Of a DNA stretch of 64,000 nt, positions 35,934 through 44,236 are shown one piece after another. The position numbers and the translations under genes were made by a program. The notes beneath the pieces were generated by a model. That model did no database searches, was not told the origin of the DNA, and saw only the letters and a program-made list of their open reading frames with translations. Position 1 is the first letter of the stretch. Each line of letters begins with the position of its first letter. The stretch comes from Deltaproteobacteria bacterium (GTDB lineage: Bacteria > Desulfobacterota > Desulfobaccia > Desulfobaccales > 0-14-0-80-60-11): positions 1-64,000 of the forward strand of contig JAKAKP010000043.1 in NCBI GenBank assembly GCA_021813445.1, given 5' to 3'.

Positions 35934-37372
35934 CTCTCGATAGTGGTTTGTCCCTATTTGGCGTCATCCTGGCTGGTGGGTCGGGGACCCGCTTCTGGCC
36001 ATTGAGCCGTTCCCAATACCCCAAACAGGTGCTGAGGCTCCTGGGCTCGGAGTCCTTACTGCAAGCCACCATCGAGCGTCTTCTGCCCCGCATTCCTTTG
36101 GCACACTTAGCAGTGGTTTCCAATGCCGCTCAGGCGGACGTTATTCGGCTGGATCTTTTCCGTAAGGGCTGGAGCGATATCCGGGTGTGGTTGGAACCTC
36201 TGGGTCGCAACACCGCGGCAGCAGTGGGGCTGGCGGCAGTGCTCATGGACCGGGAGAAGGATGCCGAGATTATCGCGGTTTTTCCCGCGGATCATTATAT
36301 CGGTAATCAGGATGGTCTCTTGCAGGCGTTGGATCGGGGAGCGGAACTGGCCCAGGCCGGTTATCTGGTAACCTTTGGTATCACTCCTACCCGGCCGGAC
36401 ACGGGCTATGGCTATATCAAGGCCGGCAAAGCGGTGGAGAGCCCGGGTGGCGGCTTTCATTGCGACGAGTTCATTGAAAAGCCGGAGTTGAGCCGGGCCC
36501 AGGCATTTCTCCGGGATGGCGGCTATTATTGGAACAGCGGCATGTTCCTGTTTCGTCGGGACGTAATCCTGGATGCCCTGGCCCGACATTTGCCGGACCT
36601 TTATCAGGCCCTGAGCCTGGTGGCAGAGGGGAAACAATCCCTGGAAGAAGCCTACCAGAAAATTCCCAGCATTTCCTTGGACCATGGCATTATGGAAAAG
36701 GTCGACAACGTGGCGGTGGTTTCCGCAATTCTGGACTGGAGCGATGTGGGGACCTGGGAGGCCTTTTATAATCTCACGGATAAGGATAGCCGGGGCAACG
36801 CCCTGGTGGGACGGGCCGAAGATCTGGATAGCCGCAATTGTCTGGTCTTTGCCCAAAACCGCCTGGTGGCCACCATCGGCCTCGAAGATGTCATCGTGGT
36901 GGATACCGTCGACGCCTCCTTGGTATGCCACCGGGACCGGGTCCAGGACGTGAAAAACCTGGTAGAGCGACTGAACCGCCAGAATCTGGCGGAATCGGTG
37001 CATCATCCCACGGTGGAGCGTCCCTGGGGCCGCTACACGGTAGTGGATGCCGGCCCGGGCTTTCAGGTCAAACAGCTGGAGGTGAAACCGGGCCAGCGTT
37101 TGAGTCTGCAGCTACATGAACACCGGGCCGAACACTGGGTAGTGGTGCAGGGCCAGGCCCGCATCACCATTGGCAAAGAAATCAGGGAAGTGGCCACCAA
37201 CGAAAGTGTTTTTGTACCGCTACGGACGGCGCACCGTCTGGAGAACCCAGGACCGGGGCTGCTCCGTATTATTGAAGTGCAGACAGGCGCTTACCTGGGA
37301 GAAGATGACATCGTGCGCCTGGCTGATGATTTTTGGCGCGTGTCGGCAAATGATGACACAGAACCCAAGTGA
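35927..37372 (+). CDS. manC: Mannose-1-phosphate guanylyltransferase / mannose-6-phosphate isomerase
   Basis: A 481-residue bifunctional AlgA/ManC-type enzyme. The N-terminal nucleotidyltransferase has ILAGGSGTRFWPLSR, FPADHYI and FIEKPELSRA. The C-terminal cupin isomerase domain has ERPWGRYTVVD, QLHEHRAEHWVVVQG and ENPGPGLLRIIEVQTG. It makes GDP-mannose for gmd, fcl and the sugar block at 8.5 kb. Translationally coupled to manB through the overlap at GGATGC. Confidence 0.95.
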   Translation: MLTLDSGLSLFGVILAGGSGTRFWPLSRSQYPKQVLRLLGSESLLQATIERLLPRIPLAHLAVVSNAAQADVIRLDLFRKGWSDIRVWLEPLGRNTAAAVGLAAVLMDREKDAEIIAVFPADHYIGNQDGLLQALDRGAELAQAGYLVTFGITPTRPDTGYGYIKAGKAVESPGGGFHCDEFIEKPELSRAQAFLRDGGYYWNSGMFLFRRDVILDALARHLPDLYQALSLVAEGKQSLEEAYQKIPSISLDHGIMEKVDNVAVVSAILDWSDVGTWEAFYNLTDKDSRGNALVGRAEDLDSRNCLVFAQNRLVATIGLEDVIVVDTVDASLVCHRDRVQDVKNLVERLNRQNLAESVHHPTVERPWGRYTVVDAGPGFQVKQLEVKPGQRLSLQLHEHRAEHWVVVQGQARITIGKEIREVATNESVFVPLRTAHRLENPGPGLLRIIEVQTGAYLGEDDIVRLADDFWRVSANDDTEPK

Positions 37373-37568
37373 TCCTCTTACGGGGTTGGCGCTGCCACTT
37401 TAAGGCACCAGTGGCTTTCGGCTCCCTGCTGCCATCCATGGTCAAGATATTAAAATTCATTCTGAAATTGTCAAAATAAGGAAAATTTTCCTATCTATTT
37501 CCGATCCCAAACTCTACCCCTGCACCGGTAATTTCCTCTGTTGGTCTTTAGAATTCGGCAAAATTAGC

Positions 37569-37710
37569 CCCGGATAATTCGCCAGGCGGCAAAGAACCTG
37601 GTGGCGCAGGCTTTCCAGCCTGCGCAAAAACACTCTGCCTTTCTGAACTTTTTGACATTCTCTTTTATTTCAATGAGTTATCCTATTTTTTAAAAACCTC
37701 ATGAATAAAG
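37569..37710 (-). repeat. 142-bp repeat, right copy of the inverted pair
   Basis: Reverse complement of 31864-32005 with about eight differences. This copy carries the perfect stem GCGCAGGCT-GGAA-AGCCTGCGC and the CCAGG/CCTGG stem. There is no reading frame. The rest of the gap 37373-38046 contains the candidate promoter at 37844 and no other gene I can support. Confidence 0.9.
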
Positions 37711-37843
37711 TGAGTTAGAGGGCCAAGGTGGCCACTGCCTTTTTTTCATTGGGTGTCACTGGCCTGAGGCAATGACCTGCGAATTAATAAGGCGTTGCCA
37801 ATGAAAGTTCCTATTGCGTAAGCGAAAAAATATTCTTTAGGCA

Positions 37844-37860
37844 AAATTTGTGCTATCATG
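37844..37860 (+). promoter_or_regulatory. Candidate promoter shared with 28026-28042
   Basis: Identical over 17 bases to the site upstream of the WbaP-like gene, with an extended -10 (TGC-TATCAT). At this copy the bases also fit the spacing of a sigma-54 site (GG at 37840-37841, ten bases, GC at 37852-37853). The other copy has only nine bases between GG and GC, so sigma-70 is the safer reading. About 190 bases upstream of the outer-membrane protein gene. Confidence 0.45.
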
Positions 37861-38046
37861 CCCCAAAAATTGCAGAGTTTTGGTTTCAAGAAATAAACTT
37901 TCCGGATTTCTCAGGGCAAAGCAGACCCAAATCAATTTTTTGCTGTGGTCCCTAAGACCGCCGAAAATTTTGTCGCACCCTTTAAAAGGGATAAGTCAAA
38001 ATTCAGGAGATGCTGCGCTTTGTTGCTCATAAGGAGGGGTAAGGCT

Positions 38047-38838
38047 TTGAGAAAGAGTGGCTGGTTTTTCGTAGCGATAATGACGTTGGGGGTTTTCTTA
38101 CCTTCTTTGGCGCATAGCGAATTCTATGTGGGCGGTTACCTTGGGCCGAGTTTCGTCGGCAGCGTGGATCCGCATTGGGAGTTCTTCAAAAGTACAGATC
38201 TGGATAAATTCGACAAACCTGAACCTTCGGGGAAGTATGTCTGGGCCACTCGCGATGCCCGGGGGGTATCCGTGGACCCGTCCTTGCTCCTGGGTGGTAA
38301 GATCGGTTATTGGTTTACCAGGAAAAGTGTCTTTGGCCTGCAGATGCCTTCTTGGTTAAAGTATTTCGGCTTTGAATTGGATATCAGCTATCAGAGTTTG
38401 CATTGGCCCGCCCAAGATGTGAAAGTCGAGCCCGTGAATTATATAAAGCACATGTGGGTGAATGCCAGTGCCCTCACGGCGGCTTTCCTGTTTCTGGCCC
38501 GCTATGGCTTTTTCCCCGATGCCGAAGTTCCTTTTGGGCGTCTCCAGCCTTACATCGGTATGGGGCCTTCTATCTTTGTCTCCAATACTTACGCAAATCT
38601 CGGCAAAGACTTCCGCTCTACTGAGGCGGACCTAGGTTTTGCCGTGGAGGCCGGCCTCCGCTACATGATCTATCCGAGGATTTCTCTGTTTGGTGCTTTC
38701 CGTTACCGCTATCAGCCTAACCATGTTGGCGCAGATGATAGCATCCTTGATTTTGCCCCCGCCTCCTGGAGTTATGTAGAAATGCAATCTACTTATCAGT
38801 TTTATGACCTGATATTCGGGGTTGCCTATCATTTTTAA
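38047..38838 (+). CDS. Outer-membrane beta-barrel protein
   Basis: A 263-residue protein with signal peptide (MRKSGWFFVAIMTLGVFLPS, cleavage after LAHS) and a mature part of alternating hydrophobic strands: FYVGGYLGPSFVG, GGKIGYWF, FGFELDISYQSL, AVEAGLRYMIY, LFGAFRYRY and a terminal FYDLIFGVAYHF ending in phenylalanine, as barrels do. It is of the OmpA/OMP_b-brl type. The start is TTG 38047 behind AAGGAGGGG; the longer frame from 37945 gives a poor signal peptide. It may be a small porin or a lipid A or polysaccharide-related barrel. Confidence 0.75.
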   Translation: MRKSGWFFVAIMTLGVFLPSLAHSEFYVGGYLGPSFVGSVDPHWEFFKSTDLDKFDKPEPSGKYVWATRDARGVSVDPSLLLGGKIGYWFTRKSVFGLQMPSWLKYFGFELDISYQSLHWPAQDVKVEPVNYIKHMWVNASALTAAFLFLARYGFFPDAEVPFGRLQPYIGMGPSIFVSNTYANLGKDFRSTEADLGFAVEAGLRYMIYPRISLFGAFRYRYQPNHVGADDSILDFAPASWSYVEMQSTYQFYDLIFGVAYHF

Positions 38839-38902
38839 CCTTGATCTGGCGAGAAAAAATTCACCGATTAATTCCGCTTAACATGTAATTTGTCCTTAAG
38901 TC

Positions 38903-39739
38903 ATGAATAAGCATAATTTATTTTCGTCCACTTACAAAAAGTGGTTGGGCTTGGCCTTGGTGATCTGTTCACTGATTACTGTCTTCGGCTGCGGCACCCT
39001 GGTCAATGGTAGGGGCTGGGGCCAGGACGCCACCTTGTTTCCCGGGTGGGACCGGGTGGGCAAGGCAGCCCTAAATGCGGCCTTGGAGCCCGAAACCTGG
39101 GCACCGGCGGTCGGAGCCGCGGCTTTTCAGATAGGGTCTCTCGATCGGAACCTGGCTAACTGGGCTTCGAAACGCACGCCAATATTTCAATCCCAGGACA
39201 ATGCCAATACCGCCAGCGAAGCCCTGCAAGCCACCTCCGAGGCAGCTGCCGTGGTCACGGCGCTGGCCACTCCCAGTGGGGAAAAATCCGACGATTGGGC
39301 CTGGGCCAAAGCCAAGGGGCTGACGGTGGGCATCGCCGCAGTAGCCTTGACCGAAGGGACCACCGATCTCCTCAAATATACCACCAACCGGACCCGCCCG
39401 GACAACTCGGGTCATGACAGCTTCCCCTCGGGTCATGCCTCCAGAACTGCGGTCTGCGACACTCTGGCGACCCGCAACCTCCGCTACCTGGATGTGCCCG
39501 ATGCAGCCTGCATGGGCTTGCGGGCGGGTTTCTTCGCCCTTACTTTAAGCACCGGCTGGGCCCGGCTTGAGGCTAAGAAGCATTACCCTTCGGATGTCCT
39601 GGCAGGCATGGCCTTTGGTCATTTTTTCGGGGCTTTCATCAACGACGCCTTTCTAGGGCTGGATAGCCCCAAAAACTTTTTTTTCTCGGTGGAGCCCTCC
39701 AGGAAAGACATTTACTGCAGTTTGCACTGGGTTTATTAG
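38903..39739 (+). CDS. PAP2-family phosphatase lipoprotein
   Basis: A 278-residue protein with an N-terminal membrane segment and lipobox (VFGCG), followed by a PAP2 acid-phosphatase domain: KYTTNRTRPD, FPSGHASRTAV and ARLEAKKHYPSDVLAG, which give the K-x6-RP, SGH and R-x5-H-x3-D catalytic residues. It probably removes a phosphate from a lipid (undecaprenyl diphosphate, lipid A or phosphatidate) on the periplasmic side. Followed by a strong terminator. Its position after the polysaccharide genes fits carrier-lipid recycling, which is inference. Confidence 0.85.
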   Translation: MNKHNLFSSTYKKWLGLALVICSLITVFGCGTLVNGRGWGQDATLFPGWDRVGKAALNAALEPETWAPAVGAAAFQIGSLDRNLANWASKRTPIFQSQDNANTASEALQATSEAAAVVTALATPSGEKSDDWAWAKAKGLTVGIAAVALTEGTTDLLKYTTNRTRPDNSGHDSFPSGHASRTAVCDTLATRNLRYLDVPDAACMGLRAGFFALTLSTGWARLEAKKHYPSDVLAGMAFGHFFGAFINDAFLGLDSPKNFFFSVEPSRKDIYCSLHWVY

Positions 39740-39758
39740 AATCGAAGACGAAAAAGGA

Positions 39759-39789
39759 CAAGGGGTTAGGCTGAATGCCTAACCCCTTG
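39759..39789. terminator. Strong hairpin terminator between the PAP2 gene and tRNA-Arg
   Basis: A perfect 13-bp stem, CAAGGGGTTAGGC with GCCTAACCCCTTG, encloses a five-base loop TGAAT. Thymines follow on the plus side (ATATTTT) and on the minus side (CCTTTTT). It can end transcription from both the PAP2 gene and the tRNA gene. Confidence 0.85.
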
Positions 39790-39797
39790 ATATTTTC

Positions 39798-39874
39798 TGG
39801 CGGGCGATGGGCGACTCGAACGCCCGACCTTTGGTTCCGGAGACCAACGCTCTATCCACCTGAGCTAATCGCCC
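39798..39874 (-). tRNA. tRNA-Arg (anticodon CCG)
   Basis: The minus-strand sequence folds as a standard tRNA: acceptor stem GGGCGAT/ATCGCCC, D arm GCTC...GAGC, anticodon stem TTGGT/ACCAA with loop CTCCGGA (anticodon CCG, arginine codon CGG), T arm GGGCG-TTCGAGT-CGCCC and an encoded 3' CCA. Length 77 including CCA. The following 280 bases (39875-40155) hold GC-rich inverted repeats but no gene. Confidence 0.97.
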
Positions 39875-40155
39875 GCGCCTAGAAATATTACCAAATGCGG
39901 GTCTGATGTCAAGGTGGTTTGGAACTGCAAGCCGTTGCCCTGCTTCGAAAGGTTCAAGGTTTCAAAATTGAAATTTGGAAGGCGGGGCGGCCATCCCTGG
40001 CCGTCTGGGGCCCGGCGGGCACAGAGGCCTGCGCCCCCAGGTCTCTTCATGTTGCACGCGTGGGCCCTCTGGCCCATGAGGCACTGCTCACAATTTACCT
40101 CCGGTTGCAGTTCCTAAGACTCGATGGGAAATCGAAATTTGGCAATGCCTGCAAA

Positions 40156-41238
40156 TCAATCCCACAGCCGGATTTCCTGAAACGGCCCCTGGTTCACCGG
40201 GGCGCGGCGGCCCCGTGCCAGCCACATCTTTTGCGCCCCCGGAGCAAAGACGGCGCTGACTACGGTGCCGGGGTTGGCAATCCCGGGGTCGGCCAGGATT
40301 TCCTGGATTTTTGCCGGCCCCAGGCGGGTTTCGGCGGTCAGCTCCTGGAGCCGGGCCAACCGCGCTTTACTGTAAGCCTCCGTGAAATGATAAGGAGAGA
40401 GGGCAGACAAGGGGGGGCGGGGTGGAAACCGGCCGGTCAGGGGGGCCATCAATCCGGTTTGGTAGTGGTTGGTGGCCAGGAGCAGCCCGGCTGCGGGGTA
40501 GCGAATCACGCCGCGGCGGGCGGAAATCTCCAGGCCCGCAGCCGCGGTGCCGGAGCAGAGCAGCAGATTATTGCCGATGGTCCCCGGGACCTGGAGGATT
40601 AAGGCGGCCGCGGTAGGGAGATCGGTCCCCCCCTCCAGGGCCTGGCGGAACCGCAGGGCCGCGGGGACGCCCTGAAGGGAGCGGTCCCGGCTCATGGCGG
40701 TAAGCTGGGCCAGGGCCACTCCGGCCCGGTTCATGCCGGTGCACACGCCCACATAGCCCGGCCAGGCCAGGGAGGCCAGAGGCAGGCTCTTGACCGGCTC
40801 CAGCAGGAAGAGGGTCTGATGCTGCACCATGACCTCGGTAAAAACGGGATAGTCCAGGTTGCGGCCCAAAAGGAAAGAGCCGTCCCCGGTATAAGGGCCG
40901 CCCGCGGCCAGGGCCGAACAGCGGGGGCTGTTGTTGGCCAGGTCATCCAGGACGTTGATGAGAAGGATGGTCCCCAGGCCCAGGTCCGCGCCTGCGGCCA
41001 CTCCTTGCATTTCCTCCCGGAAGCGGGGCGGCACATAGGGCCAAAAGCGCCGGGCCAGAAAACGCAGTGAGGCAAAGAGGGGGAGAGCACCGGCAAAGAG
41101 ACTGACCCGGGCCAGGTAAGTCAGCAGGGCCCGGCGTAGGACCCGAATCTCCGCGGCCAGGGTCCGGCCATGCTGCAGGCCCAGTTCCCGGGGAGAACCG
41201 GATAGTTGTACGATGGGCAGGGACTTGGTTGCCGGCAT
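40156..41238 (-). CDS. C45-type Ntn hydrolase (AAT/choloylglycine-like)
   Basis: A 360-residue protein related to acyl-CoA:6-APA acyltransferase-like peptidases. It has a start motif SPRELGLQHGRTLAAEI, then RCSALAA, where the cysteine after Arg would become the N-terminal nucleophile on self-cleavage, GRNLDYP, and the GVALAQLTAM and LLATNHYQTG signatures. There is no signal peptide. It probably cleaves an amide or ester bond of a small molecule. The substrate is unknown. Gene direction and GC content fit the core genome. Confidence 0.8.
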   Translation of the reverse strand: MPATKSLPIVQLSGSPRELGLQHGRTLAAEIRVLRRALLTYLARVSLFAGALPLFASLRFLARRFWPYVPPRFREEMQGVAAGADLGLGTILLINVLDDLANNSPRCSALAAGGPYTGDGSFLLGRNLDYPVFTEVMVQHQTLFLLEPVKSLPLASLAWPGYVGVCTGMNRAGVALAQLTAMSRDRSLQGVPAALRFRQALEGGTDLPTAAALILQVPGTIGNNLLLCSGTAAAGLEISARRGVIRYPAAGLLLATNHYQTGLMAPLTGRFPPRPPLSALSPYHFTEAYSKARLARLQELTAETRLGPAKIQEILADPGIANPGTVVSAVFAPGAQKMWLARGRRAPVNQGPFQEIRLWD

Positions 41239-41283
41239 TTTGGTCAGGTGCGCACCTAAAGGCGTCTGGCAGCAAACGCGGCT

Positions 41284-41691
41284 TCAGCTTTCCCGGGACC
41301 ACTTCAACCAGAGGGCAGTGGCAATGCCCCAGACAAAGCCGAAAAACAGGACCAATACCGGGGTAACATGGCCTAGCCGCAACCCCAGCATACCCCTACC
41401 CATGACCGGCATCAGGATTAACAGGGTGATGAGCGTTTGGGGCAGGCTGTAGATTATGCCCAGACTGACATAAGGTAGCTTCTTCAGCGGTAAGAAAAAG
41501 AGAAAGGCCCAGAGGCCGCCCCAAACCACGTGCTGGTATAGCCAAAGGGGAGTCAAGGCCGGCGCGAAAGGGGACCCTAAAAGGGCATTGAGCCCCAGGG
41601 TCCCAAAGAGCCAAGAGGTGAGGCCCTTCAGCAGCCCGCCCAAAGCGCCGGCCGCGAAGGTGAGGCTAAGATTCTTCAGGGTTATGGTCAA
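41284..41691 (-). CDS. Small four-helix membrane protein, paralogue A
   Basis: A 135-residue protein with about four membrane helices, a starting glycine-rich segment (LTFAAGALGGLLKGL), and WGGLWAFLFFLPL and TPVLVLFFGFVWGIATALWL. It is clearly related to the gene at 41951 by order and motifs. No named family is assigned; YagU/DUF-like membrane proteins share the style. Ends 46 bases before the C45 gene, so the two may be one transcript. Confidence 0.7.
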   Translation of the reverse strand: MTITLKNLSLTFAAGALGGLLKGLTSWLFGTLGLNALLGSPFAPALTPLWLYQHVVWGGLWAFLFFLPLKKLPYVSLGIIYSLPQTLITLLILMPVMGRGMLGLRLGHVTPVLVLFFGFVWGIATALWLKWSRES

Positions 41692-41950
41692 CTCTTTCTC
41701 CTATTCCAAAATGGTCAGGCAGTGGTGAAAATCAAGAACCGGGCAGCAGCCGCAGAGATACCAAACCCGCCGCTATCAAGGCAAATTTTAGGATATTCCC
41801 GACTCCAGGGCAAGGGGCAGGCACAAGAACATGAGGCCGGAGCCGGTGGCGGCGCCCCGAAAGCGGCTTGCCAGCCAGGGGCAAACATCAGGGGAGGGCG
41901 GGCAATCCCGCCCCCGGCCCTCCCCCCTCACACCCATCCGGAAGCCCGAT

Positions 41951-42361
41951 CTATTCTGCCATGGTCAGCTGCAACCACGCGCCTGCGGCCAGGCCCCAGA
42001 CGGCGTTAAAAATGAGGACAACCACGGGGGTCAGATAGCCCAATTGCAGCCCCAGCACGCCCTTGTGGGCCTGGAAGGGGAAGACCACGAAGAGTTGCAC
42101 CAGGCTTGGGGCCAGGCAGTACAGCAGACCTCTCACCGGGTAAGAGAGCCTTCTCATGGACCAGAGGAACATCAGACCCCAGAGGCCGCCCCAGGTCAGG
42201 CGGTTATAAAGCCAGGGGGCCGTGAGCTGGGGGGCGATTTTCACCCCCAGGGCCTGGGTGAGGCCCGCGAGCCCCGAGAGCCAAACGGCGAGCATATTCA
42301 TCAGCCCGCCCACGCACCCGGCGCTGAAGGTCAGGGAGATGTTCTTAACGGTTACTTTCAT
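41951..42361 (-). CDS. Small four-helix membrane protein, paralogue B
   Basis: A 136-residue protein aligning along its full length with paralogue A: VKNISLTFSAGCVGGLMNML, WLYNRLTWGGLWGLMFLW and LGYLTPVVVLIFNAVWG. The tandem pair implies duplication and divergence. It starts 33 bases after the HtrA-like gene and is probably read with it. The 260-base gap before paralogue A contains a GGAGGGCGGG hairpin and no gene. Confidence 0.7.
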   Translation of the reverse strand: MKVTVKNISLTFSAGCVGGLMNMLAVWLSGLAGLTQALGVKIAPQLTAPWLYNRLTWGGLWGLMFLWSMRRLSYPVRGLLYCLAPSLVQLFVVFPFQAHKGVLGLQLGYLTPVVVLIFNAVWGLAAGAWLQLTMAE

Positions 42362-42393
42362 GGCGTCAGCCTTTTCTGGCGATGTTGCCGGCG

Positions 42394-43443
42394 TCAGCTT
42401 CTGGCCCGGGATTCTTCCGGAAAGACGTCCAGCATCATTTTTTCCGGACCCCGCAGGATGGTCAAGGAGGATTTGACGCCGATCCGGGCCTCCGTGAGCA
42501 GTTTATGCAGGTCGTCGATTTCGGCGACGGGCTGGCCCGCGAAGGCGACGATGACATCCCCCTGGCGCAGCCCGGCCTGCTGCGCCGGGCTCTGGGGCTC
42601 CAGGGAGATGACCAGCACCCCGCTTACGACCGGGAGCCGGTGAAAGCGCACCAGGCGGCGGGGCAGGGCGACATTTTGCCCGCCCAGGCCGATATAGCTG
42701 CGCCGCACCCGGCCGTCCCGGATGAGCAACGCGGCCACGTACTTGGCGGTGTTGATGGGAATGGCGAAGCAGAGCCCCTGGGCGGCCATGATCACCGCGG
42801 TATTGACGCCGATGACCTCGCCCGCGGAAGTGACCAGGGGGCCGCCGGAGTTGCCGGGATTGAGGGCCGCGTCCGTCTGGATGATATTGCTGATAAGACG
42901 GCCGGTGGTGGAGCGGATGGAGCGCCCCAGGGCGCTGACCACCCCGGCGGTGACCGTGTATTGGAACCCGTAAGGGTTGCCGATGGCCACCACCAGTTGG
43001 CCGACCCGAAGGACGTGTGAGTCCCCCAGGGGCGCGGCCGCCAGGTCGGGGGCATCGATGCGCAGCACCGCCAGATCGGTGTCCGGGTCGTCCCCCAGGA
43101 GGGTGGCCCCGAAGCGGCGGCCGTCCGCCAGGGCCACTTCGATCCTGGCGGCCTGGTGCACCACATGGCTGTTGGTGAGAATAAAACCGTCCGGGGTAAA
43201 AATGAAGCCGGAGCCGTTGGCCGGCACTTCCTGGACCTGGCCCTGAGTCCGGACCTGCTGGCGCACGTCGATATTGACCACCGCGGGGCTGACCTTCTCC
43301 ACCGCGCCGATAATGGCCTGGGAATAGGCGTCCAACAGGGGTTGCTCGTTTACCGGCCGGGCCGCGGCGCTCTGCCCCGGGCCGGGGTTGATATTGGCAA
43401 GGGAACGCAAGGTCCTTTTGCTTCTGGGTGAGGGCATGACCAA
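42394..43443 (-). CDS. HtrA/DegP-type S1C serine protease with one PDZ domain
   Basis: A 349-residue protein with the trypsin-like triad: H93 in ILTNSHVVH, D123 in DTDLAVLRI and S199 in NPGNSGGPL. A single PDZ domain (about 245-340) follows, with GVLVISLEPQSPAQQAGLRQGD. No signal peptide or membrane helix precedes the protease domain, only a low-complexity lead of about 35 residues. It may therefore act in the cytoplasm, unlike most Deg proteins, unless the true start lies elsewhere. Confidence 0.88.
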   Translation of the reverse strand: MVMPSPRSKRTLRSLANINPGPGQSAAARPVNEQPLLDAYSQAIIGAVEKVSPAVVNIDVRQQVRTQGQVQEVPANGSGFIFTPDGFILTNSHVVHQAARIEVALADGRRFGATLLGDDPDTDLAVLRIDAPDLAAAPLGDSHVLRVGQLVVAIGNPYGFQYTVTAGVVSALGRSIRSTTGRLISNIIQTDAALNPGNSGGPLVTSAGEVIGVNTAVIMAAQGLCFAIPINTAKYVAALLIRDGRVRRSYIGLGGQNVALPRRLVRFHRLPVVSGVLVISLEPQSPAQQAGLRQGDVIVAFAGQPVAEIDDLHKLLTEARIGVKSSLTILRGPEKMMLDVFPEESRARS

Positions 43444-43640
43444 TAAACCTCAACTTACTGATTTTAGGGAGATGAAACTGGTTATCCCCAAGCTTGTTGC
43501 AGATTGCACATCTAGGTTTAAACTAAGGGCGGAAAAGCTGCTGTCAAGTCGGCCGGGGGGCTCCCGGGCGGGGCCTGGTGCTGGGGCCGGGAGGACCTTA
43601 TAATGAGATTAGGTTCGAGGCGGAGGGGAGCAAGTAGATT

Positions 43641-43694
43641 ATGGACGCAGTCGGTTATTATATCGTCCTGGTCCTGATGGTGATCATGGAATAA
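43641..43694 (+). pseudogene. Possible 5' fragment of an isoprenylcysteine-methyltransferase-type gene
   Basis: A frame of 17 codons (MDAVGYYIVLVLMVIM) with a GGAGGGGAG site upstream starts in the manner of ICMT/PEMT-family membrane methyltransferases and breaks at a TAA. The matching C-terminal end of such a protein appears at 44671 on the same strand. The DNA between holds a toxin-antitoxin module. This reading is tentative because the fragment is very short. Confidence 0.35.
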
Positions 43695-43790
43695 GAAAAC
43701 AAGATGGCCACCCTGATGCAGAGCAGGCCGCCTATGAAATGCTGCGTCAGAACGTGGGAGTAGGAAGGAAAAAAATTTGAAGCAACCGCC

Positions 43791-43820
43791 TTGACATATA
43801 TACCAACTGATGGTATATAT
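43791..43820 (+). promoter_or_regulatory. Promoter and palindromic operator of the toxin-antitoxin module
   Basis: A near-consensus sigma-70 promoter, TTGACA (43791-43796), 17 bases, TATATA (43814-43819), overlaps a perfect 10-bp inverted repeat, ATATATACCA at 43796-43805 and TGGTATATAT at 43811-43820, spaced by five bases. This is the expected site for the XRE-type antitoxin to repress its own operon. Transcription would start near 43826. Confidence 0.85.
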
Positions 43821-43895
43821 ATTTCAAGCAGATTAGGAATCAATTTTAGGCAGATTTTAAGAAAGAATTCAATTTTAAGAAAGGAGCCCAATCGT

Positions 43896-43955
43896 ATGAC
43901 ATATCTTTTAAATTTGAAGGGGAAACGAATATGTCATTATGGGATGTTAGGGTAA
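43896..43955 (+). CDS. Putative leader peptide overlapping the toxin start
   Basis: A 19-codon frame (MTYLLNLKGKRICHYGMLG) begins at ATG 43896, nine bases behind an AAGGAG site, and ends at TAA 43953-43955, after the toxin start codon at 43931 in a different frame. Its ribosome site is better than that of the toxin. It could couple or dampen toxin translation. No homology can be judged at this length. Confidence 0.4.
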   Translation: MTYLLNLKGKRICHYGMLG

Positions 43956-44236
43956 GCGCAGAAGCTCGGAAGAACCGCAGAAAGGTGCCGCAAGGAATTG
44001 ATGAACTCTTTCAACTGCTTTTAAAAGAAATTGAACTCGCAGGGCCGGTGCGGAGCGCCTGGCCCAACTATAGCAAGATTTCATCTAGTAAGAATTGCCA
44101 CCATTGCCATTTGCAGAAAGGCAAACCCACTTACGTAACGGTGTGGAAGGTTATTAATAAGAAAGAGAAAATCATAAAGGTGCTTTATGTTGGAACACAT
44201 GAGGGAGTCGATTACGACAGAATTTGTCGTGATTAA
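43931..44236 (+). CDS. higB: RelE/HigB-like toxin
   Basis: A 101-residue basic protein of the RelE superfamily type with SAEARKNRRKVPQGI, a SAWPNYSKI segment, CHHCHLQKGKPTYVTVWKV and VLYVGTHEGV. Proteins of this kind cleave mRNA on the ribosome. It precedes its antitoxin, the gene order of higBA, and the two overlap by 50 bases. Lower GC than the surrounding genes, indicating recent arrival. The symbol reflects gene order and motifs rather than a proven subfamily. Confidence 0.8.
   Translation: MSLWDVRVSAEARKNRRKVPQGIDELFQLLLKEIELAGPVRSAWPNYSKISSSKNCHHCHLQKGKPTYVTVWKVINKKEKIIKVLYVGTHEGVDYDRICRD

Noticed and set aside
37840-37853. Sigma-54 promoter
   Set aside because: GG-N10-GC fits here, but the sister site at 28026 has one base fewer between GG and GC, so the shared feature is more safely the extended -10.
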